From Zygnema cylindricum (taxonomy: Eukaryota; Streptophyta; Zygnematophyceae; Zygnematales; Zygnemataceae): DNA of 24,287 nucleotides. Below the pieces are notes generated by a model that saw nothing but the letters and a program-made list of their open reading frames with translations, was not told the origin of the DNA and searched no databases. Of this stretch, positions 8,480-18,583 are shown in pieces. Position 1 is the stretch's first letter. Each line of letters begins with the position of its first letter. The translations under genes and the position numbers were made by a program. Where the stretch lies: assembly GCA_037447655.1 (NCBI GenBank), contig JBBHKE010001898.1, positions 1 through 24,287 of the forward strand. The letters run 5' to 3'.

Positions 8480-11400
8480 CTGGAAAAACAAAGGAAAAAG
8501 ACAAAAAAAGGAGGTTAACAAAAAAAACGAATTTTGTTTCTGATCAGGTGACATGTACTCTCATTGAAGTTACAGATGTCACATTAACCAGACATCATGT
8601 AAACGGAAAGTCTATGAGAGACGATGTAAGGTCTACTGTCCGATCATTACTTCAGTGGGCATTGAGTGAAATAAAGGGTTCAGCGTGTAAAGACCTTCAC
8701 TTGAAGTCCCAATCAACTGAAAAAACATTGGCAAAGAAATTACATGCATTGTACAGTGGATCTCCCTCTGAATTTTTACAGAATTCAGTTGTCATCTTAT
8801 TTCACATTTTAAACTTTCAAGCAAAAAACAAAAACTTGAAAAGATCTTTTGTTTTATTTTGTTTTACAGTTTGTTCTTGTGAACAAAAGAGGCTAAGCAT
8901 AATTGAGATAAGACTTAAAGATTAGATAAAAGAAATTATTGGCACCATCATGCAGGCAAACATGTTAAGATTCCCCTGTTTTAAGGTTCTCCAGTTTCGA
9001 GTTTCCCCAGTAAAATACTTACCACACAACTCAAGAAGACGAGAAGCCCAGCATAATTTCCTGGGGGAGTAACTAAATAGACCAGTATTGAAGCAAACAA
9101 GACAAAAGCTTGGAAAGCCAAAGCAGCGCCCCCTGCCTGCAATCCAAAACAGTTTACAAATCCAAAATAAGTCATCACCCTTTTGAAAAAAAATAATAAT
9201 AAGTCGTACGCCAACCGTTTTATTGTTAGTAACTTTTTTTTCCGGTTTGAATGAACATTTGTGAACCACAGGCTGAGAAAAAAACTTCTTGTATTACAAA
9301 ACACTACATTGGGTCCAGAGGGCAAAAAAACCAGGACCAAATTAGCACTCAAAAAATCAATAAATATATAATAGTGTAGTGAAGCATGATACTATCGCCC
9401 ATAATACTAAATTATCCTAAAGCCGATTTGTGACCCTCCGAGTCAAAACTATCGAGAAAAACCTCAATAAAATGGAACTCAAAAATTAAAACTAATAACA
9501 GATTGAAAACAGCCAATCGTTGCGATATTTTACAGTAAAGACAATATAAACATAGGCATGAGAAACACACCTTCAAAACCCCTAATCGTGCAATCAATGG
9601 AGCAGATAAAAATGTTGCCAAAAAACCCATTGCAGCACATGCTCCTCGAAACATGCCTATAATTGAAACATCTAAACCTGCAACAATTGAAGAAAAAACA
9701 AGTATTCAGACAAAAAATTAGTGTTCAGACAACTTCCCATGTGACGACAGATAATGAGTAGTTTAAGTGGCTAAACTAGATAACAACAAACAAGGAAAAA
9801 AAGCAGAAGAAAAAAAACAAGTCCAACATGCCCTTTTAAAGTCTTAACAGTGTTCGAAAAACAATATAACAGAAGCAGCAGCATGAGAAGATGACTCCAA
9901 AAAACTATACTGCTTATCGCTACTAGAGTCAATAGCTTAACTTTCAGTGTGTTAATTTCCAACCTTTAATCATAAATAAATGTTAGCAACACTTTTTAGT
10001 TAAACGACCCATAAGAAGCCACGTAACAGAACATAATTTACAATAGTTAACACTCATTAACAAGTGCCAATTGTCAATTCCACCAACTGTTCGCTAACTC
10101 TAGTCATATAAGGTGTACACAACCAGCATAGTTTCCAGAACACACAAATCTCATCACAAAAGACAAAACCAAACTAGAATACATTAGCATGATGCTCAGA
10201 ATTATATTGCAGTCCTTGCCAAACTTTCAACAGAAGAATTATTAAGAAGAACGATTTAACCGGGCAGAGAAGTTAAGTGAATACAACATATACAAAAGAA
10301 AGAAAACAACTCACCTCTTTGCGTTAAGAAAGAAGTCATTAATCCACCTGGCGATAAGACAGCATTAAAGTACAGTAGGACATAAGCAATACTAGCAGGA
10401 AGTACAGGCTGAGCTATATATTGTCTCCATCCTTTAGATGCCGCTGAAAAACCTCCAGGAACTGCATAGCATGAACACATAAAAAAATACAATCAGTTCT
10501 TTCCTCCATATGATAACCAGAAATAAATTACGTTTTGACATTTTTCCCATCATCCTTTACAGTGCTAAGATAATAAATGACCAGCCTTCAACACTGACAG
10601 TAGTGAGACATGTCCAGTTAAATTTTAGAGAGAAAGAAAGAGCAAAGAAAACTGAGAAAACCAAATATAGGCCCCACTTGACCAGATATAGGTCCTCACT
10701 TCAGTCTACTGCCTAGAGAATTTAACTTTCAATGCAAACAACCATTACACACAATTGCATACTTTAGAGATAAACACTTTTTAAAAGCTTTCCCCGAGAC
10801 TAAGAATACAACGAATTACTGTCTACAGGTATTTCCATACTTGCAGGAGAGGCAAGATAAAACTTTGCATTATTTGCTTCAGAAGGCAAAGATGACAATA
10901 ATTGCACACCTAGCTACTATGGAAACCTTCAAACAAGATATACATGTAGGTGAAAATGGTAAAAATGAGAATCCATACCATCTACTTTAGGTTCTTTCTC
11001 CTCTCCCTGAGGAACTGTTGATAAACTGCGACTATGGCGAGGTCGTTGAAGTACTCCACTGGAGAAGGTATCGGTCAGTTTCACTAGAGACAACTGCAAA
11101 GTACCACACATAAAAAAAACAACACTTAAAAACAATACTCAAAATCGAATCTAATTAGTCTGGACGGACTGATTGACAATGCTGACCCACTCTCACTCGA
11201 GTGTAAAGCTCAGAAAATTGGTAACTGATGTCAAAGTGGCCAAACCCATTATACAGTGGATTGCGTAAAGCTTCTTTAACACTATATCAACCTTCTACAT
11301 TTTGGTATACAACACCTATTTGGAGACCATATCATCTTTTTGAGAAACGATATCAGCATAAAATCGTTCACCAGAAAACTTTAAAATTGTCATTAGAAAA

Positions 11401-14400
11401 CTTAAAAAATTGTCACCAGAAGACTTTAAAAATTGTCACCAGAAAACTTAAAAAATTGTCACCAGAAAACTTAAAAAATTGTCACCAGAAGACTTACCAG
11501 AATTGGGAGTGAGATAAGCATAACAACAATCGCGATCTTGACACAGTGAACAGATGGGTACTTCGATAACAACCAACCAAAAATAAGCGGGCCAGATATC
11601 TGCCAAAGCCAGAAAACAAAAATTAAAAAAATCAGATATGTCCATTTCTTTGACAACTGTAAAAAGTCAACCTCAACAACAGTCATCCCAAGTGTTTCAA
11701 ACCATGTGTCCCAAACTTTTTATCAATTGAAGGATCTACTTTACTCGAAAAGATATAACCCCAGGAGGAGAATGGGGTGAAGAAGGCGAATGGGGAGGAG
11801 AGAGGAAATAAGAGAGAGAGAGGAGAGAGAGGAAAAGGAGATATACCTCACAGATAAGGTCTACTCTGCGAACAGAAGCATTTGCTTTTGCTAAAGCCAA
11901 AGGTCTGTTTGCACCCGCCAGCTGCACATAGAACAAGTTAAGAAAAACTTCCAAGGTTATAAACAAATAAATTAAGAAAAGACCACCGAAACACCCCAAT
12001 CAAAATGTGATGACATGTAATGCAATGAAGTTTCAACATATAAAATGTCAGGAGTAACGAAAAGATTGTAATTGAATCCATTATCCTACTCAACAGCGGT
12101 AAATTTTTAAATATGATTTCAGAAATCATCCAAATGTAAGAAGACAAACTCTCGTTCATTACTTCAATACTACACCACACAATTTCACATATTAGATGAC
12201 TACTAGCATGCTATGAAGAAAAAATGTTCAAGTTTAACTAAGGAATTAAGTTTGACTAACAAGGATCAAATGAGGGAAATAAGTTTGAACAAAAAGGTGT
12301 AACTAAGAGCATTAAGATTGAATAACACAAGGGAAGGAAGGGAAAGGGAAAGAAACTAAGGGACTTAAAAACCTTCACCTGTGCAATGCTTAACTAAGGG
12401 CATTAAGATTGAATAACCCAACAGAAGGGAAGGGGAAGGGGAAGGGGAAGGGAAAGGGAAAGAAACGAAGGGAAAGGGAACGAAACTAAGAAAATTAAAA
12501 AAATTTACCTGCACAACCCAATCACGTTCAAACGCCACTCCAGAAGCAAGACCAGTCATCTTTTCAACGGCTCCCGCAATTACAAGAACAACAAACCACG
12601 GTTTGATAAAAAGTGTCATTGCTGAAGAGCTTGCTGAGACTCCGGACTGAAGGGCATGGAGGGTCACCCCGGCCGAAACTAACATAGCCGCCGCCTGCAA
12701 AAACATATGAACAAAACAGTCCCCATTGAAAACATTTCACAAAACTAAAAACTCCAAACTTTTTGACTTTTGACTTTTTATTCTGAGTTCTTAGTTAAAA
12801 TGCACAAAACAATCCCCGTTGAAACTTTTGACAAAAATCTGTGCTCTAATTTAAAATGTACAAGAAAATCCCCATTAATAACTTTTGACAGAATCTGTGT
12901 TCTTAATTAAAATGCACAAAACAACAAAACAACGCCATTCGAAACTCTTAAAGAGATCCGAGTTCTTAGTGAGAATGCATAAAACAATTCCCTTTGGGAT
13001 TTCTGACGAGATTCGTGTTTGTCGATAGCACACAAGAGTATTGTTGAGTATCGTACTAACTCTCAATGACTCGTTAGTTGGTGTTAGCAAAGTGTTTTTA
13101 CCCACATTACTTTGGATCATACTGTAAATAGATTATCCTGTAAAAAAGACGAGCTTAACAGAGTATGTTTCCATCAGCAGTATGACGAATAACATGAGCA
13201 GTAACAGGTTTGGAAACAAAAAGTGAATAATTTACTCACTTACTCCAGTAGCACTACAAGGACGTGAATAGAAACATTGTATTCTTTCATAACTAGTATC
13301 ACAATGATGTAATACAGGCAAGGTCCTGATTGCACCGCAAGTATGTGTGACATAATCAACAAAAGTCCACACATAAAAAACTCGACTAAAACAGTTACAT
13401 AACAAAAACGGAGTGATAAGTTTTGCAGGCACACAAAACCCAACTCTACACATAAAAAACTTGCAAAAAAAATGCAACTTACGGTAACAAGTTCTTACTT
13501 GAGTAACGCTGAGGACATTGAAGGCTAATACTCTAGGGGCCCGATCCATCATCTCCCCAACCCACGGTCCAGCTGCAAAAATAACAAGCTGCATTCACAT
13601 ACAAACAAGAGTTAATGAACATCACATGTTTCATATTGCTAGTCCAAATCAGCAATGTCTACTTACAATAAGAAAAACAAAAAAAACTGCCTTCCCACTT
13701 TTGACATAACTTTACATAAGCCCTATTTACAGAATATTGACAAGCGGGATACTAAGACATTGATCACCTGTGGCTTAAACTCCCAGGCAATGAAATACAA
13801 CACACTGAGCTGAGTTAAAACCACAATAATCTAGAGCAAACCAATATCATTCCACAAATAAATAGGCTCGATAACATTACCACGCATCGCTATAAGCCTT
13901 AATGTTTCTTTCGGCCTTTAAACTCATGTTTCTCTGTGCACACTTGTAAGACTAAAGGTAAATCCTTACATTCTGAATTGTGGTTCTATAAATGGAAATG
14001 ACGTATACATGAAGAAAAGCTAAAATTAAGCAGTGAAAAAACATTAACGCTAAGAACGATACACAGTGTATTGCTACTTGTGAAACTGCAACAATTGAAT
14101 GACAACCAGATTTCAAATTGACACCAATCATACACAAAACTGTATAAATCATTTACTTTTCTGTGCAATTGCAGCGATTACTGGCCAGCAACGACAGTAA
14201 GCACCCATATACAATTCCCATATATCCTATAAGCAAAAATTGATACGCAGTTTTTCACTACTTGCTACAATTGCATCAAAATGCCTGACAACCAAACAAA
14301 TTTGAACTTCTGTGTAAGAGACCTACCTGGCCAGTGAAGCTGGCAACAGCCACAGGAAGAAGACTATGATGGAGGAGAGAAAGAACCGCAGGGCAAACAA

Positions 14401-17341
14401 ACCGCCAGGCGTGCTCCACAAAACAGCAACAAAAAAAGCTCCCATACAAAGCTGGTAGAAGAGTATTGCCAACACAATCCACGAGGCAACAATAATACGG
14501 TAAGCATTCTCAGAGGCCTAAAGGCAGTCATTCTGAAGATTACCTGGCCAACAAAGCTGACCACAGCCACTGGAAGGAGACTATCGTGAAGGAGAGCAAG
14601 AATCGCGGGTAATGCAAATCGCCATATCTTCTCGATAAAACACGAGGCGAAGTAGCTTGCATTCATTGCTGATTCCGTCACATCGAACCAATGCCAACCA
14701 ATTAAGCACATCAGTATGCTCATATCTGATAAAATGGCAATGATATCTACCTGACACCATAGTGTGACTTTTCATGACAAAAGTTGAAGTTCACACCAGT
14801 TCTTTTGCAAACAGAAGAACTTGATTTCGACAACTTCAAACAACTTGTGAAGTCAACTCTATTGAGTGTGATGATGATTGATATGGTTCACGATGAAAAT
14901 TCTAAGACAAGCTCCCATCTTGCCAGAGCATGTTTGCACAAACAGGTCCAGCTTACTGAAACCATAAACTACACTGTAACCATCACTTTAACGTGTAAAA
15001 AGGTATGGAAACACTATGTGTGTTTGCCTCATGAGACAGGCGTGTTGTACGCAAAAAACTTTGTAATACACTTACTAGGTGCCCGCATATAACATTTCTG
15101 CGCATTTTTGCTCTTTTCAACTACCGTATTAACCATCCCTTAACTCTGATAGTCGTTTCCCATCTTGCCTCCACAAGCACTAAACTCAGCTACAGAAACT
15201 TAAACACAAATTTTTTTATCTGCAAAGTGAACAGAACACTATGTAGCTCACACTCGGGGTCTTTGACAATTTGTTCAGCGCACAATTGACAGTAATTTTA
15301 CAGTGTTGCTTTACTGCACAAAGGCTACTCCTCAAATTGAAGAATAAAGCTAAGATTACAAGAGGAAAATCCTACTAGCATACGACAAAACTCCTTTAAA
15401 GGAGAGCAACTAGGGTCAAATAGCAGAAGGGAGACTAACAAAGATACTGCTATGCTCCCACAACAAATTTCTTTAGAATATTTCCCAGTATGAATATGAC
15501 ATAGTAAAACGAATTTATTTCCAACTACCTAACAGTGTAAACATACCATGTAAAGCTTTGGGATGGGCCGGGGTTGCAGCAAGCTTCTCTTGTTCCTCCC
15601 TTGACTGAACCTGGTCAATTGAAGAAAAAAAACGAACTGTGAGATTATTAGGTGGAGTCAACTTCCCCAAAAAAGTATCATTATTTCAAAACTCCTGGTT
15701 GATTAGCTGACATATTCCTCCACCGACAAATTAAATGCTTTCCAATCCTGTCTGGGTTTGATTTCTGAGTAGATAAGAGAAGAGTGAGAGAATGGAAAAT
15801 AGAGGAAAAGGGGATAGAAAAGAGTCAAAAGGAGATGGAGCGAGCAAACAAAGGAACGAGGGAGGAAAAAAGGAATAGAGAGAGAGTAGAGAGGAGGAAA
15901 AGGAGGAAGTAGTATGCTCTACCACACTGGCCCCAACCAACGTACCAGAGTATAGTGGAGTAGTCAATTTCAAAGTATAAGTAGTCCATATTAAATTATA
16001 AAGGATAAGTAATCCATAGAAAAGTAGTAATCCATAGAAAAGTAGTAGTCCATACCCAATTATTAAGCAGCCCATACTAAAGTATACTAAGTAGTCCATG
16101 AGAATTCATCATAATGAACCAACCTGTAAAGTTGGGAATTCAACTTGTTGTACTTGAATTTCTTCATCTTCGGAATCCCTGTCAAGAGTCCTATCCCTAT
16201 GAACTTCCCCAGAAACTTCTCTCAAAACTTCCTTTATGTCATGTAGTGATCGAGCCTGGCTATGTATGTTGTCCTCAGGGTAACTTCCAAACTCTGAATG
16301 TGGAGGTGAACTAAGTAACACATCTGCAAGGGCTCCACTTTGTAAAAGTTTTGCCTCAGTTTCATAACTGCTTCGGTTGTTGAAGCTGACACTCTCTTCA
16401 ACTGACCCTCTGTGAGCAGTTAACAAACAAGCACAAAAAAAGAAAATTAAATGAGCCATTTTATTTCTGATCCAAAAACAGGAATAGATTAAGGTCCAAG
16501 CGCAACTTCCATAGATGCTTCAAACGTGCGAAAGTTACGACAAAAGAACCAATAAAATATTTTTTTAATTATTCAATAACAAACAATTCCTAGAACAATA
16601 TCCATGGATGCCGGAAGCATAATAATTTATGTCAAAAAGAAACAAAAAGATTACACCATAGGAATTCAACAGGTGCAGCATGCAAAATAACTATGACGGG
16701 CCGAAAAAGAAAACGGTAATCATAATAAAGCCGAGTAGACAATTAACCTTGGGGGAAAAAAACTTGAGGATTCAAATTCCTCAAGGAGCATCTACCGAAA
16801 TAGAAGGGAAAAAAAAGACATTGTACCAAACTTAAATCGGCAATTCTAAAAGAAATAAGAGGATTAGCCCTTACGGATAAAGCCTGCAATTTCTCCTCCA
16901 CCTATTGATTCTGTGTAACTGATTTCCATTCACTTGTCCTCCAGACTGAAAAAATCTCTCCACCTTTTCTCCATCATAATCGATATTTTTTTTGTTTAAT
17001 CTTGCACCTCCAGAGCCAGCTATTTGATACCACCAAGAGGAAGATGAAATCAAATCATTTCTACTTCTGACTGACGTAATCATTTGTGATGTAAAAATTG
17101 GTGATGTAATAGGTGCTGACGCAATAGTTGCTGCAATATTTGGAAGTGAAACATTTCCTGTAAACCATTTCTTTCCACTTCCGTTTCTACCTTTTATCTC
17201 GACAGCCTCGGAAGGTCTAAGCCTATTTTTTTCTGAGCCAAAGCGTCCACAACCTGGACATTTTTCAGAAGTATTTACAGTGTAAGGGTTTCTAAAAGGG
17301 CGACTTTGAAGCTGCCCTCCGAGGCAATTTACGGCATCCAT
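8111..17341 (-). CDS. FPN3-like: Plastid-type ferroportin (SLC40; FPN3/MAR1/IREG3-like), 13 exons
   Basis: Multi-pass metal (iron/nickel-type) transporter; plant relatives act in the plastid envelope or mitochondria (family knowledge). My exons, 5' to 3' on the minus strand: 17341-16902, 16409-16124, 15610-15547, 14668-14544 or 14451-14327, 13588-13499, 12694-12509, 11921-11847, 11599-11498, 11093-10979, 10461-10315, 9677-9571, 9136-9023, 8479-8111. One exon-4 copy gives 2220 nt, 739 residues plus stop, with all phases consistent. Recognisable blocks are [12 protein letters not shown] (251-262), the first helix with [110 protein letters not shown] and [14 protein letters not shown]. Residues 1-242 are a poorly conserved basic, Ser-rich lead (possible transit peptide) with CPGC, followed by an acidic stretch. 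The ATG at 17341 is the first after an in-frame stop. The exon 1-2 join is the least certain. Confidence 0.94.
11367..11500 (-). repeat. 23-nt tandem array abutting the exon-8 donor
   Basis: About six units with core CACCAGAAAACTTAAAAAAT (plus-strand reading) occur at 11369, 11391, 11414, 11437, 11460 and 11483, exactly 23 nt apart after the first. The array ends at the real splice donor of ferroportin exon 8 (minus strand TTCTG|GTAAGTCTTCTGG). On the minus strand every good copy reads TTCTGGTGAC, so the exon's final bases and a GT-like donor are repeated. Confidence 0.9.
11747..11846. repeat. Polypurine tract at the exon-7 donor
   Basis: The plus strand is GGAGAG/AGAGGA-rich. On the minus strand this is a long CT-rich run starting within a few bases of the exon-7 donor GAG|GTATATCTCC. 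It is simple-sequence intron DNA with no coding content. Confidence 0.8.
12301..12520 (-). repeat. Tandem duplication carrying a copy of the exon-6 donor
   Basis: Two units start with AACTAAGAGCATTAAGATTG (12301) and AACTAAGGGCATTAAGATTG (12392), each followed by GGGAAAGGGAAAG runs and GAAACTAAG. The right-hand unit ends at the real minus-strand donor TTGTGCAG|GTAAATTT. The left-hand unit ends at TTGCACAG|GTGAAGG (GT at 12378-12377), an intact donor-like copy. A fainter third copy may precede 12301. Confidence 0.75.
12712..13019 (-). repeat. About five ~60-85-nt tandem units upstream of the exon-6 acceptor
   Basis: Recurring AAAATGCACAAAACAATCCC, then (A/G)TTGAAACTTTTGACA, then TCTGTGTTCTTAATT (plus strand) lie in ferroportin intron 5. 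The nearest unit lies about 15 nt from the exon-6 acceptor. Copies diverge with distance, and there is no coding content. Confidence 0.75.
14327..14451 (-). CDS. FPN3-like: Ferroportin alternative exon 4B (first membrane helix)
   Basis: The exon is 125 nt, with acceptor TTCTACCAG and donor GGCCAG|GTAGGT. Its first two bases complete the Ala codon started by exon 3, then it reads [20 protein letters not shown], then [21 protein letters not shown]. It aligns with exon 4A codon for codon without gaps: 25 of 41 residues are identical, and 9 of those 25 codons differ only synonymously. ALYGS and VEHAW look, from memory, slightly closer to land-plant ALYAS and VEQLW than exon 4A does. Three consecutive Cys are unusual for this helix. 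It lies 92 nt downstream of 4A. Confidence 0.85.
14544..14668 (-). CDS. FPN3-like: Ferroportin alternative exon 4A (first membrane helix)
   Basis: The exon is 125 nt, with acceptor GGAATCAG and donor GGCCAG|GTAATC, and the same phases as 4B (in 1, out 0). After the split Ala it reads [20 protein letters not shown], then [21 protein letters not shown]. The Glu in IEK/VEH sits about where animal ferroportins have the metal-binding Asp39 (inference from alignment in the head). Splicing 4A to 4B would break the frame, so a transcript should use only one. Confidence 0.88.
15770..15912. repeat. Polypurine (GA-rich) tract in ferroportin intron 2
   Basis: Interrupted GAGA/GGAAAA-rich sequence on the plus strand, similar in character to 11747-11846. 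It produces a long spurious Ser/Leu/Phe-rich frame on the minus strand. Confidence 0.7.
15961..16100. repeat. Short tandem repeat (AAGTAGTCCAT-type) next to the exon-2 donor
   Basis: Seven or eight diverged copies of AAGTA(G)TCCATA(GAAA) with 16-22-nt spacing lie in ferroportin intron 2 and end about 25 nt from the donor at 16123. Confidence 0.75.
16902..17341 (-). CDS. FPN3-like: Ferroportin first coding exon (N-terminal leader)
   Basis: This exon starts [20 protein letters not shown] and is rich in Ser, Arg, Lys and Asn with few acidic residues, as expected of an organelle-targeting leader (inference). It contains [12 protein letters not shown], a CxxC pair that could bind metal or be chance. 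I chose the donor AATAG|GTGGAG because it restores the phase needed by the exon-2 acceptor CTCACAG. The open frame itself runs on 13 codons past it. An in-frame TGA lies upstream of the ATG. Confidence 0.7.
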
Positions 17342-17560
17342 GTCACCATACACTTCAAGAGATAAAGACAATGCTTTTTTGGTTGTTCAAAAACCTCCTC
17401 CTTGCTATCCAATACGTGTAAACTTTTGTAAGAACCCTTAAATAGCTTCTGTTTTTCACAAAGGAATAGAAGTTTTCAAAACTTTAATCCTTTAAGGGCA
17501 GTGTGGCTTCGTCTTGCAGACTTGATTTTCTAGGTATTCAATGCTTGCTGAAGTAAATAA
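17342..17560 (-). promoter_or_regulatory. Putative ferroportin 5' UTR and core promoter
   Basis: This lies directly upstream of the chosen ATG. On the minus strand CTATTTAAGGG (about 17435-17445) is a weak TATA-like candidate about 95 nt before the ATG. Nothing else is diagnostic, and a 5' UTR intron cannot be excluded. Confidence 0.25.
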
Positions 17561-18103
17561 ATAAGAAAAAACCATGAATCATCTTAAGGTCAAAACAAAA
17601 CTGAAAGGATAATGAAACAGGAATAAAAATCACTAAAACTCTGACACTGTTGATACGAAGCGGTCTGTTTATGAAATGTAAAAAAGGTTTACTCTCATGC
17701 AATTCAAATTAACTAGCTTAGACAACCAAAGAGGAGAAATAAAGCTATTGAGAATCATCAGCTATGAATGTGTCTCCCTTTGAACAACACATGCATGCAT
17801 CCAAGGTCACATTTTTTGGCAGTTTCCAACGTTAAATAGGGAGAGTGTGTGACATTTAGACAACAATTTCATAAATGTAACATGAAAAAGACACCTTCTT
17901 AAATGGGAAACCGACCGTACATTTGGTCAGCATGCTGACGATATACTCCAGTTGTTGTTCATAGATTAGACACTGTACGACCAGCTTCAGCATTTGTGAC
18001 ATTCTGCGACAATCGGCGATCGGTCACAAGTTCACAACGTTACTGTGTTCAAAACGTGCGCGTATTTCGTGCGGTATCCGCACAGAAAACGAATTTTTTC
18101 GTA
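17561..18103. other. Upstream region without recognised genes
   Basis: No coding sequence recognised. It contains CATGCATGCAT (about 17790), which includes the plant RY core CATGCA and may be chance. From about 17900 the sequence becomes noticeably richer in CpG than the gene introns. Confidence 0.5.
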
Positions 18104-18583
18104 GGGTGATGTTCCATCAGATCAATACTGTCACAAATCGACGTTCCATCAGCCAGTTCGAGTAAAACTGGAAACTGGAAACAGTTCAGTTCAGAAAAAA
18201 TGACTGTAATGGTTGAAAATGTCGGCATTCAATAAAATTGTTATAAATTTTACCTTGACCAATAACTTGCTCGTCAATTTCTTTAAACCAATGAGAAGCA
18301 CCTTCAAATCTGCTGGTTTGCGGAAACGTATCGACACCTTTATAGGTTTTGAGTTCTGAAAAGTTTTTAGGTCGTAGACGTTTTGTGTCGTTGAGTAAAA
18401 CTTTTGTTCGAAAAACAGCAATTCATTAATCATTGGGTCCCTGCAATGATTTATCAACTGCAGAAGCCAATATAAGTGGCCACGACCAACTCTTGTCAGA
18501 ACTGAGCTGATAAAACCCTAACTCCAGTTCCATGAACATATAGTGTATTCAACAGTAGAACTTGCTTGATGGAACATCACCCC
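18104..18583. mobile_element. ~480-bp segment bounded by 16-bp inverted repeats
   Basis: GGGTGATGTTCCATCA (18104-18119) is matched by TGATGGAACATCACCC (18568-18583). GTTCCATCAG recurs internally near 18142. No target duplication is apparent (left flank TTTCGTA, right flank CACAGTG), so this is either an old non-autonomous DNA transposon or a rearranged piece. The minus-strand frame inside it (88 codons) has no recognisable family. Confidence 0.45.

Noticed and set aside
8452-8925. 157-codon plus-strand open frame within ferroportin intron 12 and overlapping its last exon
   Set aside because: No ATG-proximal signals or family motifs recognised; it overlaps a well-supported exon on the other strand. 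A nested gene is possible but unsupported.
14161-14240. Possible third, decayed copy of ferroportin exon 4 end (GCTGGCCAGTAATC on the minus strand)
   Set aside because: Only about 15 bases match and the GT donor is broken; too short to separate from chance.
14784-15092. 102-codon plus-strand open frame in ferroportin intron 3
   Set aside because: No recognisable domain; a length plausible by chance; antisense to an intron.
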